A DNA stretch of 64,000 nucleotides, taken from positions 331,237-395,236 of the forward strand of contig NZ_JAPSIY010000001.1 in the NCBI RefSeq assembly GCF_031178445.1. The letters run 5' to 3'. The stretch comes from Microbacterium sp. (lineage in GTDB: Bacteria > Actinomycetota > Actinomycetes > Actinomycetales > Microbacteriaceae). The position numbers were made by a program, and so were the translations under genes. A model generated the notes under the pieces. The model saw only the letters and a list, made by a program, of their open reading frames with translations. It was not told the DNA's origin and made no database searches. Every line of letters begins with the position of its first letter. Position 1 is the first letter of the stretch. Positions 25,485 through 34,574 of this stretch are shown here, in pieces.

Positions 25485-25509
25485 GTGACAGATGTCACGC
25501 CCGTAGGCT
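25485..25509 (+). promoter_or_regulatory. Promoter with dyad operator for the sensor kinase operon
   Basis: GTGACAGATGTCAC (25485-25498) is a GTGACA/TGTCAC dyad with a 2-nt centre. It sits just upstream of TAGGCT (25504-25509), which is 6 nt before the ATG at 25516. A leaderless, probably autoregulated promoter is inferred. Confidence 0.5.
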
Positions 25510-25515
25510 GAAGGC

Positions 25516-26691
25516 ATGAGCACGATCAGCAGGGGCATCACGGCCACGTGGTGGTACACGTTCAGCGGCGTGCTCATGTTCCAGCTGGTCGTCGCCTTCG
25601 TCTGGACGACCGTGCTCTTCAATGCCGTCGACAACGCCGCGATCGGCGCCGTCGTCGGCGTCGGCGGGCTGATCTGGTGCGGTTCCGCTGTGCCCCTGCT
25701 GCTGCAGTACCGTCACCGCGACGATGCGGCCGGTCTGACCGCGGGCTGGCGCGGAACGCTGCTGCCGCTCACCATCGCCGTCGCGTACGGCGCGGCGTGC
25801 GGCATCCTCGCCGGTTTGTGGATCGCGGCCTTCGTTCCGGTCGTTCAGTCGCTGATGCTGTTGAACTGGCCCGCCGGCGTGCGCGTGCGCCTGGTGATAG
25901 TGGTGAGCGTCGTGCTCGCGGGTCTGTGGTTCATCGACATGCGCACTGCGGACGTCATCTCACAGGAGGCGCTCATGCGCACCTGGTGGGTGTTCGGCGT
26001 GTTCTCGATCATGTTGCCGCCGATGACGGTGCTGTCGCTGTGGTGGTGGGACGTCGTGGTCACGCTCGACCGCGCTCGCGTCGCCGAGGCACGCTTGAGC
26101 GCGACCCAGGAGCGTCTGCGAGTGGCGACCGATGTGCACGATCTGCAGGGCCACCATCTTCAGGTGATCGCTCTGCAGCTCGAACTCGCTGAGCGCCTGC
26201 TCGCCAAGGGACAGGCGGATGCCGCGCTGGAACAGCTGCACCTGGCGAGGACGAGCGTGAGCGAGGCTCGACAGGGCACCCGCGATCTGGCGACGCGATT
26301 CCGGGGCGTGCCGCTGCCCGATGAGATCGCTAACGCCGTCGATCTGCTGCGGGCGGCCGGCACGACGGCGGAGGCGACCGTCGATCCCGGAGCCGCCGCT
26401 GCGGGGGCCTCGGTGCTCGGTCCCGTGATCCGCGAGACGACGACGAATGTGCTCAAGCACGGCGGTGGGAAGTGGGCGCGGCTCTCCCTCGCCCGCGAAG
26501 GGGACGCCTGGCGGTACGAGATCTCGAATGACGCGGCATCCGACGAGGCGGCGAGCGACGACGGCGCTGGTCTCGACGGCGTGGGCAGGAGGGTGTCGGA
26601 TGCCGGCGGTCGCGTCGAGGTGCGTCGTGGAAGGCACGAGTTCGCGGTGGTCGTCACGGTGCCCGCGGTCGGTGGAGGAGAAGCGCGATGA
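25516..26691 (+). CDS. DesK-like sensor histidine kinase
   Basis: A 391-residue membrane kinase. The N-terminal half holds about five or six membrane segments with no large extracellular loop. The cytoplasmic HisKA_3 domain has ATDVHDLQGHHLQVIALQLE, with the phosphoacceptor His in DVHDLQGHH. A HATPase region follows (RETTTNVLKHGG as N box, GAGLDGVGRRV). The architecture is that of DesK/YxjM-type kinases that sense membrane state. It is coupled to its response regulator by an ATGA overlap at 26688-26691. What it senses and controls cannot be told from context; no desaturase or ABC transporter is adjacent. Confidence 0.88.
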   Translation: MSTISRGITATWWYTFSGVLMFQLVVAFVWTTVLFNAVDNAAIGAVVGVGGLIWCGSAVPLLLQYRHRDDAAGLTAGWRGTLLPLTIAVAYGAACGILAGLWIAAFVPVVQSLMLLNWPAGVRVRLVIVVSVVLAGLWFIDMRTADVISQEALMRTWWVFGVFSIMLPPMTVLSLWWWDVVVTLDRARVAEARLSATQERLRVATDVHDLQGHHLQVIALQLELAERLLAKGQADAALEQLHLARTSVSEARQGTRDLATRFRGVPLPDEIANAVDLLRAAGTTAEATVDPGAAAAGASVLGPVIRETTTNVLKHGGGKWARLSLAREGDAWRYEISNDAASDEAASDDGAGLDGVGRRVSDAGGRVEVRRGRHEFAVVVTVPAVGGGEAR

Positions 26692-27290
26692 TCAGGGTGG
26701 TGATCGCGGACGATGAGGCGATGATCCGTTCTGCGCTCGCGGCATTGCTGCGACTCGAAGACGACATCGATGTGATCGGCGAGTGCGCGGACGGCGTGCA
26801 GGCCGTCGCCCTGGCCGAGAAGCTGCAGCCGGACGTCTGCCTGCTCGATCTCGAGATGCCAGGGTTGGACGGCGTGCAGGTGGCCGAGCGTCTGCGCCGC
26901 AGCGTGGCGACGCGCTGCGTGGTCGTGACCCGACATGCACGACCGGGCGTGCTGCGACGGGCTCTCGCGTCCGGCGTCGCCGGATTCCTGCCGAAGTCGC
27001 GCAGCGCCGACGAGGTGGCGGAGGTGATCCGCCGCGTGGCAGCAGGTGGCCGCTACGTGGATCCCGAGATCGCCGCGGACGCCCTGAGCGATCAGCGCAG
27101 TCCGCTCAGCGACCGCGAGCTCGACGTGCTGCGCGCGGGGCGGCGGGGCGAGACCACGGGACAGATCGCGAAGGCCCTCTCTCTCGCTCCGGGTACGGTG
27201 CGCAATCACGTCTCGGCCGTGCTCTCCAAGCTGCACGTCGCCACGCGGCAGCAGGCGGTGCTCATGGCGGAGGAGCAGGGCTGGATCTGA
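26688..27290 (+). CDS. NarL/DesR-family response regulator
   Basis: A 200-residue regulator. The receiver domain has acidic pocket D8/D9, phosphoacceptor D54 (CLLDLEMPG), a switch Thr in VVVTRHARPG and Lys in LPKSRSADE. The C-terminal LuxR helix-turn-helix is LSDRELDVLRAGRRGETTGQIAKALSLAPGTVRNHVSAVLSKL. It is the partner of the upstream kinase. A likely binding site is the dyad at 25485-25498. Confidence 0.9.
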   Translation: MIRVVIADDEAMIRSALAALLRLEDDIDVIGECADGVQAVALAEKLQPDVCLLDLEMPGLDGVQVAERLRRSVATRCVVVTRHARPGVLRRALASGVAGFLPKSRSADEVAEVIRRVAAGGRYVDPEIAADALSDQRSPLSDRELDVLRAGRRGETTGQIAKALSLAPGTVRNHVSAVLSKLHVATRQQAVLMAEEQGWI

Positions 27291-27302
27291 GCGCGGCAGG
27301 AC

Positions 27303-27911
27303 TCAGCCCGGCGTCGTGAGCATTCCGCGCAGCAGCAGGCCGGGCGCGGATGCGGCCTCGCCGACCTTCCCCGTCGAGATCGACGTCGTCGCGGTGCGGA
27401 GCGCCCATTCGTCCAGGCCGCGCAGCATCCCGAACGCGGCCGCGGCGAGCGCGTCGACGGGCACGTCGTCGCGTACGGCACCGGATGCCGCCCCGACGCG
27501 AAGCACCTCGCCGACCCACGACCGCATCGAATCGACCAGTGCGCTGCGCGCGTCTGCCGCGCCGGTCGCGGGCAGGTAGAAGATCCGCCCGAGCAGGCGG
27601 AGGGCCGGGTCGGTCACGGTGAGCGCCAAGAGGTCGGAGAGGACGCGATCGACCTGAGGCCAGAATTCGTCGCCGGCGAAGACCGCGGGCGCCGGCGGAG
27701 TCCAGCGGGAGCGCACGTCGGCGACGAGCGAGGAGACGACCGCGTCGAGCAGGTCGGACTTGGATCCGACCGCGTGGTAGAAGGAGCTCTTGCTCAGGCC
27801 CGCGGCGCGGATGATGCGGTTCAGGGAGGCCCCGTCGTATCCCGCGGAGGCGAACTCGGCCACGGTCGCCTCGATGAGGCGGTCGCGATGGGGTCCGGTG
27901 AGTTCAGCCAT
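27303..27911 (-). CDS. TetR-family regulator
   Basis: A 202-residue repressor. The N-terminal helix-turn-helix is GYDGASLNRIIRAAGLSKSSFYHAVGSKSDLL (residues about 20-51), followed by a TetR-type ligand-binding half. It is divergent from an FAD monooxygenase. The 76-bp gap contains two palindromic operators covering both promoters, so it almost certainly represses both itself and the monooxygenase. Its own -10 (TAGGCT, 27923-27918) lies 6 nt before its ATG, so its mRNA should be leaderless. Confidence 0.9.
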   Translation of the reverse strand: MAELTGPHRDRLIEATVAEFASAGYDGASLNRIIRAAGLSKSSFYHAVGSKSDLLDAVVSSLVADVRSRWTPPAPAVFAGDEFWPQVDRVLSDLLALTVTDPALRLLGRIFYLPATGAADARSALVDSMRSWVGEVLRVGAASGAVRDDVPVDALAAAAFGMLRGLDEWALRTATTSISTGKVGEAASAPGLLLRGMLTTPG

Positions 27912-27917
27912 GCGACG

Positions 27918-27976
27918 AGCCTACCGGACCACCTGGTCCAACCGAGGTGTATCGTCGAGAGTGGACCAGGTGGTCT
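27918..27976. promoter_or_regulatory. Divergent promoters with twin TetR operators
   Basis: GGACCACCTGGTCC (27926-27939) and GGACCAGGTGGTCT (27963-27976) are two near-palindromes in opposite orientation, centres 37 bp apart. The first abuts the tetR -10 (TAGGCT, minus, 27923-27918) and covers the -35 position of the monooxygenase promoter. The second lies just downstream of the monooxygenase -10 (TATCGT, 27950-27955). Binding at both would close both promoters. Confidence 0.7.
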
Positions 27977-27987
27977 ACAGGAGGATC

Positions 27988-29208
27988 ATGCTCATCGAAA
28001 CCCCGCTCTCCACTCAGCTCGAGGCGCAGCGCGACGACCGGCTGCGCGTACTCGTGGTCGGCGCCGGCATCGCCGGCATCACGATCGCGCAGTCGCTGCG
28101 CCGCGGCGGCCTGCATCCGGTGCTCGTCGACCGGATGCCGCGGATGGAGCATCCCGGGTACATGGTGGCGCTGATGCCCACCGCCGACCAGGCATTCGTC
28201 GACTTGGGCGTGCAGGAGCAGTATCGTGCCGCCAGCACGCCTCTTGAGCGGTACCGTTTCCGCTCTCATCGTGGCCGGCCGGTGCGTACCGACGCACTGG
28301 GCGAGTTGCTCAGCGTCTACGGCGACTACAACGGCATCTCCCGCGGCGAGCTGATCGACGTGCTCACCGACGCCGGGTGCCCGGTGACGTACGGCACGAC
28401 GGTGGACGGCGTGGATGCGAAGGGAGCCCGGTTCACCGATCGGGACGGGTCGCCGATCGGTGAGGGGTCGTTCGATCTGGTCATCGGCGCCGACGGCATC
28501 CGCTCGCGCATGCGCGGCGTGCTCGGCGCGGGGGATGTCGAAGCGGTCGAGACCGGCTGGTCGGGGTGGGTCGCATGGGCGGACTCAGTGGGTGATCCGG
28601 CGCTCGGTGAGGAGCTCTGGGGTGACGGGTTCTTCCTGGGGGTCTACCCGGTGAAGGGCCGTCTCGGAGTGTTCCTCGGCGGGCCGGATGCCGATATCGG
28701 GGCCGGTCCGGCCGCTTTCGCGGCATCCGTCCGCCGCCGCGTCGACGAGCTCGGCCCCCGTCTGGCGGCATCCCTCGAGGCGGTCGCAACCGATCGCGAC
28801 CCGTACCTGTGGCGTCTAGACGATGCGCGCGTTCCGCGCTGGGTGCTGCCACGGGGTGTGCTGGTCGGCGACGCCGCCGCCGGATTCCTGCCCACCGCCG
28901 GCGTCGGGGCCGGAATGGCGATCGAGGCGGCATGGATGCTGGCACGCATGCTCTCCCACGCCGACCGCGGCTCACTCGCCACGGTGCTGGCGGCGTGGGA
29001 GGCGGTGGAGCGTCCGCGCGTCGAGGCGGCGCAGTCGAACTCGCGGATGCTCGCGCGCATGATGTTCCGCCGCGGCGCCGCGATCGCCTGGATCCGCGAG
29101 GTGGTGATGCGGATGCTGAGCGTGCGAGCCGCCCTCGGGCCGATCGTGAAGCTGGTCGCCGAGCTCCCCGACCCGGACGCCGTGGCGCGGGAAGCGCTGC
29201 GGGACTGA
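27988..29208 (+). CDS. FAD-dependent monooxygenase
   Basis: A 406-residue flavoprotein hydroxylase. The ATG at 27988 follows GGAGG (27980-27984). The N-terminal GxGxxG dinucleotide motif is VLVVGAGIAGITIAQSLRRG, the DG motif VIGADGIRSRMR lies near 160, and the GD motif GVLVGDAAAGFLPTAGVGAGMA near 290. The family uses FAD and NAD(P)H to hydroxylate small, often aromatic or antibiotic, substrates. With the divergent TetR gene it forms a typical inducible detoxification or catabolic pair; the substrate is unknown. Confidence 0.9.
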   Translation: MLIETPLSTQLEAQRDDRLRVLVVGAGIAGITIAQSLRRGGLHPVLVDRMPRMEHPGYMVALMPTADQAFVDLGVQEQYRAASTPLERYRFRSHRGRPVRTDALGELLSVYGDYNGISRGELIDVLTDAGCPVTYGTTVDGVDAKGARFTDRDGSPIGEGSFDLVIGADGIRSRMRGVLGAGDVEAVETGWSGWVAWADSVGDPALGEELWGDGFFLGVYPVKGRLGVFLGGPDADIGAGPAAFAASVRRRVDELGPRLAASLEAVATDRDPYLWRLDDARVPRWVLPRGVLVGDAAAGFLPTAGVGAGMAIEAAWMLARMLSHADRGSLATVLAAWEAVERPRVEAAQSNSRMLARMMFRRGAAIAWIREVVMRMLSVRAALGPIVKLVAELPDPDAVAREALRD

Positions 29209-29226
29209 GGAGGTCACCGGCGCGGA

Positions 29227-29232
29227 TAGGCT
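29227..29232 (+). promoter_or_regulatory. -10 element for a leaderless transcript (ASCH gene)
   Basis: TAGGCT exactly 6 nt before the GTG start at 29239. Confidence 0.55.
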
Positions 29233-29238
29233 CGTCCG

Positions 29239-29712
29239 GTGACCAACGCCCTCACTGTCGAAGAGTTCTGGCGGGAATGCCGCGCCGCCGTTCCCGGTCT
29301 TCCGGAGGAGACGCCGGAGGCGTGGGCTTTCGGAGCGACCCCCGAGCACGCCGACGGACTTCTCGCCCTCGTGCTCGCCGGTACGAAGACCGCGACGGCG
29401 TCGTCGCTGTGGGACTACGAGCACACGGGCGAACCCCTCCCCGAGGTCGGCTTGCTGAACATCATCCTCGACGGGCGCGGGGTGCCTCGTGCGCTTCTGG
29501 AGACCACCGCCGTCGACGTGATCCCGTTCGACGAGGTACCCGAGTCGCACGCCTTCGCCGAAGGCGAGGGCGACCGGTCACTGTCCTACTGGCGCGACGT
29601 ACACGAGCGGTACTGGCGCGAGCACTCCGACAGCCCGAGAGGGTTCGACCCCCGCATGCCTGTCGTCTGCGAGCAGCTGCGGCTACTGCACCGCAGCGAG
29701 CACACGGTCTAA
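29239..29712 (+). CDS. ASCH domain-containing protein
   Basis: A 157-residue protein with a GTG start. The ASCH fold is suggested by the GTKTATASSLWDYE segment (residues about 50-63), the beta-rich centre, and the tail FDPRMPVVCEQLRLLHR. ASCH domains bind RNA or nucleotides; members of this length are small cytoplasmic proteins of uncertain role, some with nucleoside amidohydrolase activity. The last bases overlap the convergent LLM gene by 4 bp. Confidence 0.8.
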   Translation: MTNALTVEEFWRECRAAVPGLPEETPEAWAFGATPEHADGLLALVLAGTKTATASSLWDYEHTGEPLPEVGLLNIILDGRGVPRALLETTAVDVIPFDEVPESHAFAEGEGDRSLSYWRDVHERYWREHSDSPRGFDPRMPVVCEQLRLLHRSEHTV

Positions 29713-30764
29713 GCGGGGTCGCCCTGCACCGGTCCTTCGGTGTTCGGCTTCCATCCCAGTGCCGGCGCGACGTGCTCGGCGAACGCCTGCAGCACGTGCA
29801 GGTTGTAGTCGGGGCCGAGCTGGTTGGGGATCGTCAGCATCAGTGTGTCTGCCGCCATCACGGCCTCGTCCGCCTTGAGCTGCTCGATCAGCACGTCCGG
29901 CTCGGCGGCGTACGTCTTTCCGAAGGTCGAACGGTAGCCGTCGATGATGCCGATCTGATCGTTCGACTCCTCAGAGCGCAGACCGAAGTACGCGCGATCC
30001 ATGTCGCTGACCAGAGGGAAGACACTGCGACTCACCGAGACCCGGGGCGACCCGGTGTGGCCGGCTTGCCGGTAGGCGGAGCGGAACAGCTCGATCTGCT
30101 CGCGCTGCAGCTCATGGAACGGCTGACCCGTGGCTTCGGTCACCAGCGTCGAGCTCATCATGTTCAGGCCCATGCGCCCGGTCGCCTCGGCTGTCGCGCG
30201 GGAGCCGGACCCCCACCAGATGTGGTCGCGCAACGTCGGCGACTGCGGCTCGATCGCCAGGTAGCGCCCCTCGCCGACCATGCGCGGGTCACCGGGCGCG
30301 ACGCGCTCGCCGTCGATCGCGCGCAGGAACAGCTCGAACTTCTCGCGCGCCATGAAGCTTCCGCGCTCGGTGTCTTCGCTGTCGTGGAAGCCGAAGGTCT
30401 CGTAACCGCGCAGCGCCGTCTCGGGTGATCCGCGGCTGACGCCCAGCGCGATGCGGCCATCGGCGATGAGGTCGAGGGCTGCCGCTTCCTCCGCGAACTG
30501 GTACGGGTTCTCGTAGCGCATGTCGATCACGCCGGTGCCGACCTCGATGCGCTTCGTGCGAGCAGCCATCGCCGCCAGCAGCGGCATCGGCGAGGCCGCC
30601 TGGCGTGCCCAATGATGCACGCGCACGTAGGCACCGTTCACGCCGATCTCGTCGGCGCCCTCCGCGATCTCGATCGTCTGACGCAGCATGTCACCCGCGG
30701 TCCGCGTGACAGAACCCGGCACATCCGCGTAGTGCCCGAACGAGAGGAACCCGAAAGCCTTCAT
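29709..30764 (-). CDS. LLM-class flavin-dependent oxidoreductase
   Basis: A 351-residue luciferase-like TIM-barrel monooxygenase. MKAFGFLSFGHYADVPGS at the start, RIEVGTGVIDMRYENPYQFAEEAAALDLIADGRIALGVSRG in the first third (a family hallmark), and WWGSGSRATAEATGRMG in the centre. It uses FMN or F420 to oxidise an unknown substrate. The start is ATG. It is convergent with the ASCH gene and ends inside it. It is followed upstream by the methyltransferase gene, also on the minus strand, 29 bp away. Confidence 0.9.
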   Translation of the reverse strand: MKAFGFLSFGHYADVPGSVTRTAGDMLRQTIEIAEGADEIGVNGAYVRVHHWARQAASPMPLLAAMAARTKRIEVGTGVIDMRYENPYQFAEEAAALDLIADGRIALGVSRGSPETALRGYETFGFHDSEDTERGSFMAREKFELFLRAIDGERVAPGDPRMVGEGRYLAIEPQSPTLRDHIWWGSGSRATAEATGRMGLNMMSSTLVTEATGQPFHELQREQIELFRSAYRQAGHTGSPRVSVSRSVFPLVSDMDRAYFGLRSEESNDQIGIIDGYRSTFGKTYAAEPDVLIEQLKADEAVMAADTLMLTIPNQLGPDYNLHVLQAFAEHVAPALGWKPNTEGPVQGDPA

Positions 30765-30793
30765 GTCCTATGCGAACGCATGCATGCCGAGGG

Positions 30794-32308
30794 CTATTCC
30801 GCCGGCAGCAGCAGGCCGTCGAGCACGAGCGTGCGGATGCGGGGCTCGAGGTCGGCCCAGAGCTCTGCGAGGGGCACATCGAACAGATCTGCCAGCGCCG
30901 CCACGATCTGCGAGACCGTGAGCTCGCCGTCGCACGCACCCACGAAGCCGGCGAGCGCCGGGTCGACCCCGACGGTGCGGCCGAGGCCGCCGCCCTGGCG
31001 CAGCTCGATCACACTGGGGTCGTCATCGCCGGGCATGAAGTGCCGCGCCTCAGTCACGTCGGGCGCGACGGTCAGCCTCGCGGGCAGGCCGGTGACGAGC
31101 AGGTCGTGCGCAGCGAGCCCTGCACCGAGTGCGCGCCCCAGGTTCGACACGGGCTGCGAGATCTTCTCGAAGCGGCGCAACCGCGCCGCGGCATCCGGCG
31201 AGCGCCGCAACAGGATGTATCCGAACCCGACCGCGTCAACGTCGCGCTCGTCGAAGTCATCGAGCCAGGCCGACAGCATCCGCGTGAATGCCGCATCGCG
31301 GGGAAGGGTTCCGCCGTCGCGGATCCACAGCTCGGCGTAGCCGAGCGGAGTGAGCTCTTCGCGCTGGATGACCCAGGCGTCGAGGTCTTCGCGCACCCAG
31401 CCGCGCAGGCGGTCGAGGCCTGCGAGGCCGCCGCGGGACTCCCAGTTGCCCAGCAGCTGCGCCATCCCGCCCTCGGTCAGGTGCGCGGGCACGGTGCGCA
31501 CGAACTGCTCGACCAGCGCGTCGCCCACCAGCCCGCCGTCGCGGTACTCGTACTCGGGCACACCCGACACCCGCGGCGTGATGACGAACGGCGGGTTCGA
31601 CACGATCAGGTCGAACGCCTCCCCCGCCACGGGTTCGAACAGGCTGCCGAGCCGGAACTCGATGTTGCGCACGCCGTTCAGCTGCGCGTTGATCTCGGCG
31701 AAGGCGAGCGCGCGCTCCGAGATGTCGGTGGCGACGACCCGGCCGGCGTGCCGCGCCACGAGGAGGGCCTGGATGCCGCACCCGGTGCCGAGATCGAGCG
31801 CGCGGTCCACGGTCGCCGGGATCACCAACTCGGCGAGCGTGCGAGAGGCGCCGCCGACTCCCAGCACGTGATCCCCTGGCAGGGCGGCGCCGAGAGCCAC
31901 CTCATCGAGATCGCTCGCGATCCACCATTCGCCGACGCCGTCGGCATCCACGAACGACTGCGGCCTGATCAGCGCCTCGGGAATCACCCTGGCACCGTCG
32001 ACGCGCGCCAGACCGAGCGCGATGAGCCCGTCCACTCCCGCACGCGGAAGCGCGCGCTGCACAGCGGACAGCGGCTGCGGCATCCCGAGCACGAGCAGGC
32101 GCCCGAGAGTGGGCAGCGGGTCGTCCTTCTCGGCCAGCGCACGAAGGATCGGCTCGAGCAGACCACGGGCGAGCGCGTCGTCCGCCTCCTCGCCCCACAG
32201 CCGCCGCAGAGGATCCGAGCGGAAGTCGGCGTCGTCGAGGTCGGCGGCGAGAGACTGCGCAACGGGCAGGTTCGGATGAGGCTGAGATCGGTCCGGCACG
32301 GCGGTCAC
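30794..32308 (-). CDS. Class I SAM-dependent methyltransferase
   Basis: About 504 residues, starting at the GTG at 32308 with GAAGG 8 nt upstream; the open frame continues far upstream but that part is the shadow of DUF6049. The N-terminal third is helical and without recognised motif. The centre has the SAM-binding motif DLGTGCGIQALLVARHAG and the catalytic VSNPPFVITP, the NPPF of N-methyltransferases acting on nucleobases or glutamine (RlmG/PrmC-like). A C-terminal extension of about 180 residues follows. Likely target: rRNA or a protein; not determinable here. Actinobacterial proteins of this length and layout are common. Confidence 0.85.
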   Translation of the reverse strand: MTAVPDRSQPHPNLPVAQSLAADLDDADFRSDPLRRLWGEEADDALARGLLEPILRALAEKDDPLPTLGRLLVLGMPQPLSAVQRALPRAGVDGLIALGLARVDGARVIPEALIRPQSFVDADGVGEWWIASDLDEVALGAALPGDHVLGVGGASRTLAELVIPATVDRALDLGTGCGIQALLVARHAGRVVATDISERALAFAEINAQLNGVRNIEFRLGSLFEPVAGEAFDLIVSNPPFVITPRVSGVPEYEYRDGGLVGDALVEQFVRTVPAHLTEGGMAQLLGNWESRGGLAGLDRLRGWVREDLDAWVIQREELTPLGYAELWIRDGGTLPRDAAFTRMLSAWLDDFDERDVDAVGFGYILLRRSPDAAARLRRFEKISQPVSNLGRALGAGLAAHDLLVTGLPARLTVAPDVTEARHFMPGDDDPSVIELRQGGGLGRTVGVDPALAGFVGACDGELTVSQIVAALADLFDVPLAELWADLEPRIRTLVLDGLLLPAE

Positions 32309-32344
32309 TCTACGCGCCTTCAGGCTTCGGCATCCCTCGCCACC

Positions 32345-32350
32345 TAGAAT
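32345..32350 (+). promoter_or_regulatory. -10 element of the DUF6049 gene
   Basis: TAGAAT, a near-consensus -10. The start codon at 32397 would have a leader of about 40 nt without an obvious ribosome binding site. Confidence 0.5.
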
Positions 32351-32396
32351 CAGTGGCGTCGGCACGACCGCGATCCCGGCCGGTCCGACACGACTT

Positions 32397-34487
32397 ATGA
32401 CTGCGTCCCTCCCCCGCATCGGCATCCGTCCGCGTGCGCAGCGGCTGCTGAGCCGACTCGCCGCGGCGCTCGTCGTCGGCTCCGTCGCCGTGGGCGCCGC
32501 GCTCACGACGGGCGCGAGCCCGGCATCCGCGGCGACGGACGAGCCGACCGAGACCGGCGGTGCCGTGACGCTCGCGCTGTCCACGGGCTCCGGCGCCACG
32601 GTCGCACCGGGCAGCTCACTGCTGAGCTCGGTCGCCCTCGACAATGACACGGATGCGGCGCTGAGCGCCGGTACGGTGACGATCGAGCTCAGCACCACCC
32701 GACTCCCCGACAGTGCGAGCCTCGACGCCTGGCTCGACGGCGGCACGTCGCCGGGGAGATTCCGAGCGGTGGCGACCGAAGCGACCCCCGCCGTCGATGG
32801 TGGTTCGACGGCCACGACAGAGGTCATCGTGGACGCCGCCGACCTGGGTGCGCTCACACCGGGTGTGTACCCGTTGCGCGCGACGCTGAACGGCGCCACC
32901 AGCGAAGGCGAAGAGGGCGAGCCGGTCGCGCAGCAGGCATCCGCCACGACCGTCCTGGTGGTCGCCCCCACCGGCGATCATCGCACCGGCGTGATCGTGC
33001 CGATCACCGCAACCCCTGCCGATGGGTCACTGCTCACCTCCGACGAGCTCAGCACCCTGACCGCGCCGGATGGCGCGCTCACCGGCCAGCTCGACGCCGT
33101 CACGGGCACCACCGCGCTCCTCGCCGTCGACCCCGCGATCCCGGCGGCCATCCGGATGCTCGGCACGCGCGCGCCGGCCGGCGCGATCGCGTGGCTCGAT
33201 CGCCTGGAAAACCTGCCGAACGACATCTTCACGCTCCAGTTCGCCGACGCGGATGCCGCCACCCAGGCACACGCCGGCCAGTCGACCCTCCTCGCACCGC
33301 AGGAACTCGCCCCCCTGCTGCAACCCGCCGACTTCCCGCTCCCGGAGGCGCCACCGACGCCGACTCCGACGCCGACACCGGGCCCGACCGCCGCCGCCGA
33401 TCCTGCGCTGCCCGACAACGCCGCACTCTCCGCGATCCGCGGCGCGCAGGGCGGCATCCTCTGGCCGCGCGGCGACCTCACCGACGCCGACATCGCGCAC
33501 TTCGGCGAACAGCTCGGTGACGGCGCCACCATCATCGTCCCGTCCAGTTCCGTGAACCGCCCCGGTGTCACCCGCGGAACCGTCGGCGGACAGGACGTGC
33601 TCGTCACCGACACTCCGGCATCCGCCCGCCTTTCCGCGGCCGTCGAAGCCGCCGACGAGGGCGCACGCCAGCGCGAGATCGCCGCCGTCGCGGGTCACCT
33701 CTTCTACGCCCAGCAGCGGTCGCCTCTAGTGCTGCTCGGCCTGGAGCGTTCGGAGACCCGTTCGCCCATCGCGCTGCGCGCCGCGCTGAGTGCCTTCGCC
33801 TCGCCAGACGTGCGGCTCCTCACGGCCCTGACCGCCCCCGCCGCGCCGGTGACGCTCACCGGCACACCAGACGAAGGGCGCGCAGCCGCCTATGAGGCCA
33901 TGCTGCAGGACGAGCAGCGCATCGAGACGTTCTCGTCGATCCTCGAGGCGCCCGCTGTGCTGCTCGTGCCCGAGCGGATCCGCATCCTGCGTGCGATCGG
34001 CGTCGGCCTCGACGACGAGGAGTTCGCCGAGTCCCGCGCCGCGCGAACGGAGCGGGTGTCGACGACACTGCGTTCGGTCAGCATCCAGCAGCCGCAACCC
34101 GTCCAGCTGTTCACCTCGGCCGCTCCCCTGCCGGTATGGGTGCGCAACGATCTTCCCTGGCCGGTCACGGTCACGCTGAGCAGCACTCCATCGGACCCGC
34201 GGCTGGACATCCAGCCGCTCACCGAGGTCACCGCGCTGGCCGCGAGCAGCACGCGCGTCAACGTGCCGATCGAGGCGCGCGTAGCCAGTGGCGACGTGCG
34301 GGTGGCTTTCCGTCTCATCGGCCCGAACGATGCGCCGATCGGAGAGCCGGCCGTCGCCGACGTCACCCTCCGCGCCGATTGGGAGAGCATCGGCCTCGTG
34401 ATCCTCGGCGGTGTGATCGTCGTGCTGTTCGTCCTCGGCCTGGCGCGCACCATCGTGCGCAAGCGCGGCGCCGCTGCTCCGTCGTGA
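32397..34487 (+). CDS. DUF6049 family secreted, membrane-anchored protein
   Basis: A 696-residue protein. Signal peptide about residues 1-45 (RLAAALVVGSVAVGAALTTGASPASAAT). A large extracytoplasmic part with beta-sandwich character follows, including a Pro/Thr repeat linker (PTPTPTPTPGPT, about 320). Near the C terminus are one membrane helix (SIGLVILGGVIVVLFVLGLA) and a short basic tail. This matches DUF6049, encoded near the origin in many actinobacteria next to murJ and thought to assist cell-wall assembly. Here trxB follows directly, 87 bp downstream, and no murJ is present. Confidence 0.8.
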   Translation: MTASLPRIGIRPRAQRLLSRLAAALVVGSVAVGAALTTGASPASAATDEPTETGGAVTLALSTGSGATVAPGSSLLSSVALDNDTDAALSAGTVTIELSTTRLPDSASLDAWLDGGTSPGRFRAVATEATPAVDGGSTATTEVIVDAADLGALTPGVYPLRATLNGATSEGEEGEPVAQQASATTVLVVAPTGDHRTGVIVPITATPADGSLLTSDELSTLTAPDGALTGQLDAVTGTTALLAVDPAIPAAIRMLGTRAPAGAIAWLDRLENLPNDIFTLQFADADAATQAHAGQSTLLAPQELAPLLQPADFPLPEAPPTPTPTPTPGPTAAADPALPDNAALSAIRGAQGGILWPRGDLTDADIAHFGEQLGDGATIIVPSSSVNRPGVTRGTVGGQDVLVTDTPASARLSAAVEAADEGARQREIAAVAGHLFYAQQRSPLVLLGLERSETRSPIALRAALSAFASPDVRLLTALTAPAAPVTLTGTPDEGRAAAYEAMLQDEQRIETFSSILEAPAVLLVPERIRILRAIGVGLDDEEFAESRAARTERVSTTLRSVSIQQPQPVQLFTSAAPLPVWVRNDLPWPVTVTLSSTPSDPRLDIQPLTEVTALAASSTRVNVPIEARVASGDVRVAFRLIGPNDAPIGEPAVADVTLRADWESIGLVILGGVIVVLFVLGLARTIVRKRGAAAPS

Positions 34488-34574
34488 GGGAATGCACCGC
34501 GGTTACCATTGGTTTAAGCAGTCGAGGCAGGTTCGCCGCGCTCCCGTGGCGCACCGGCCGACGAAGGAGAGCAC

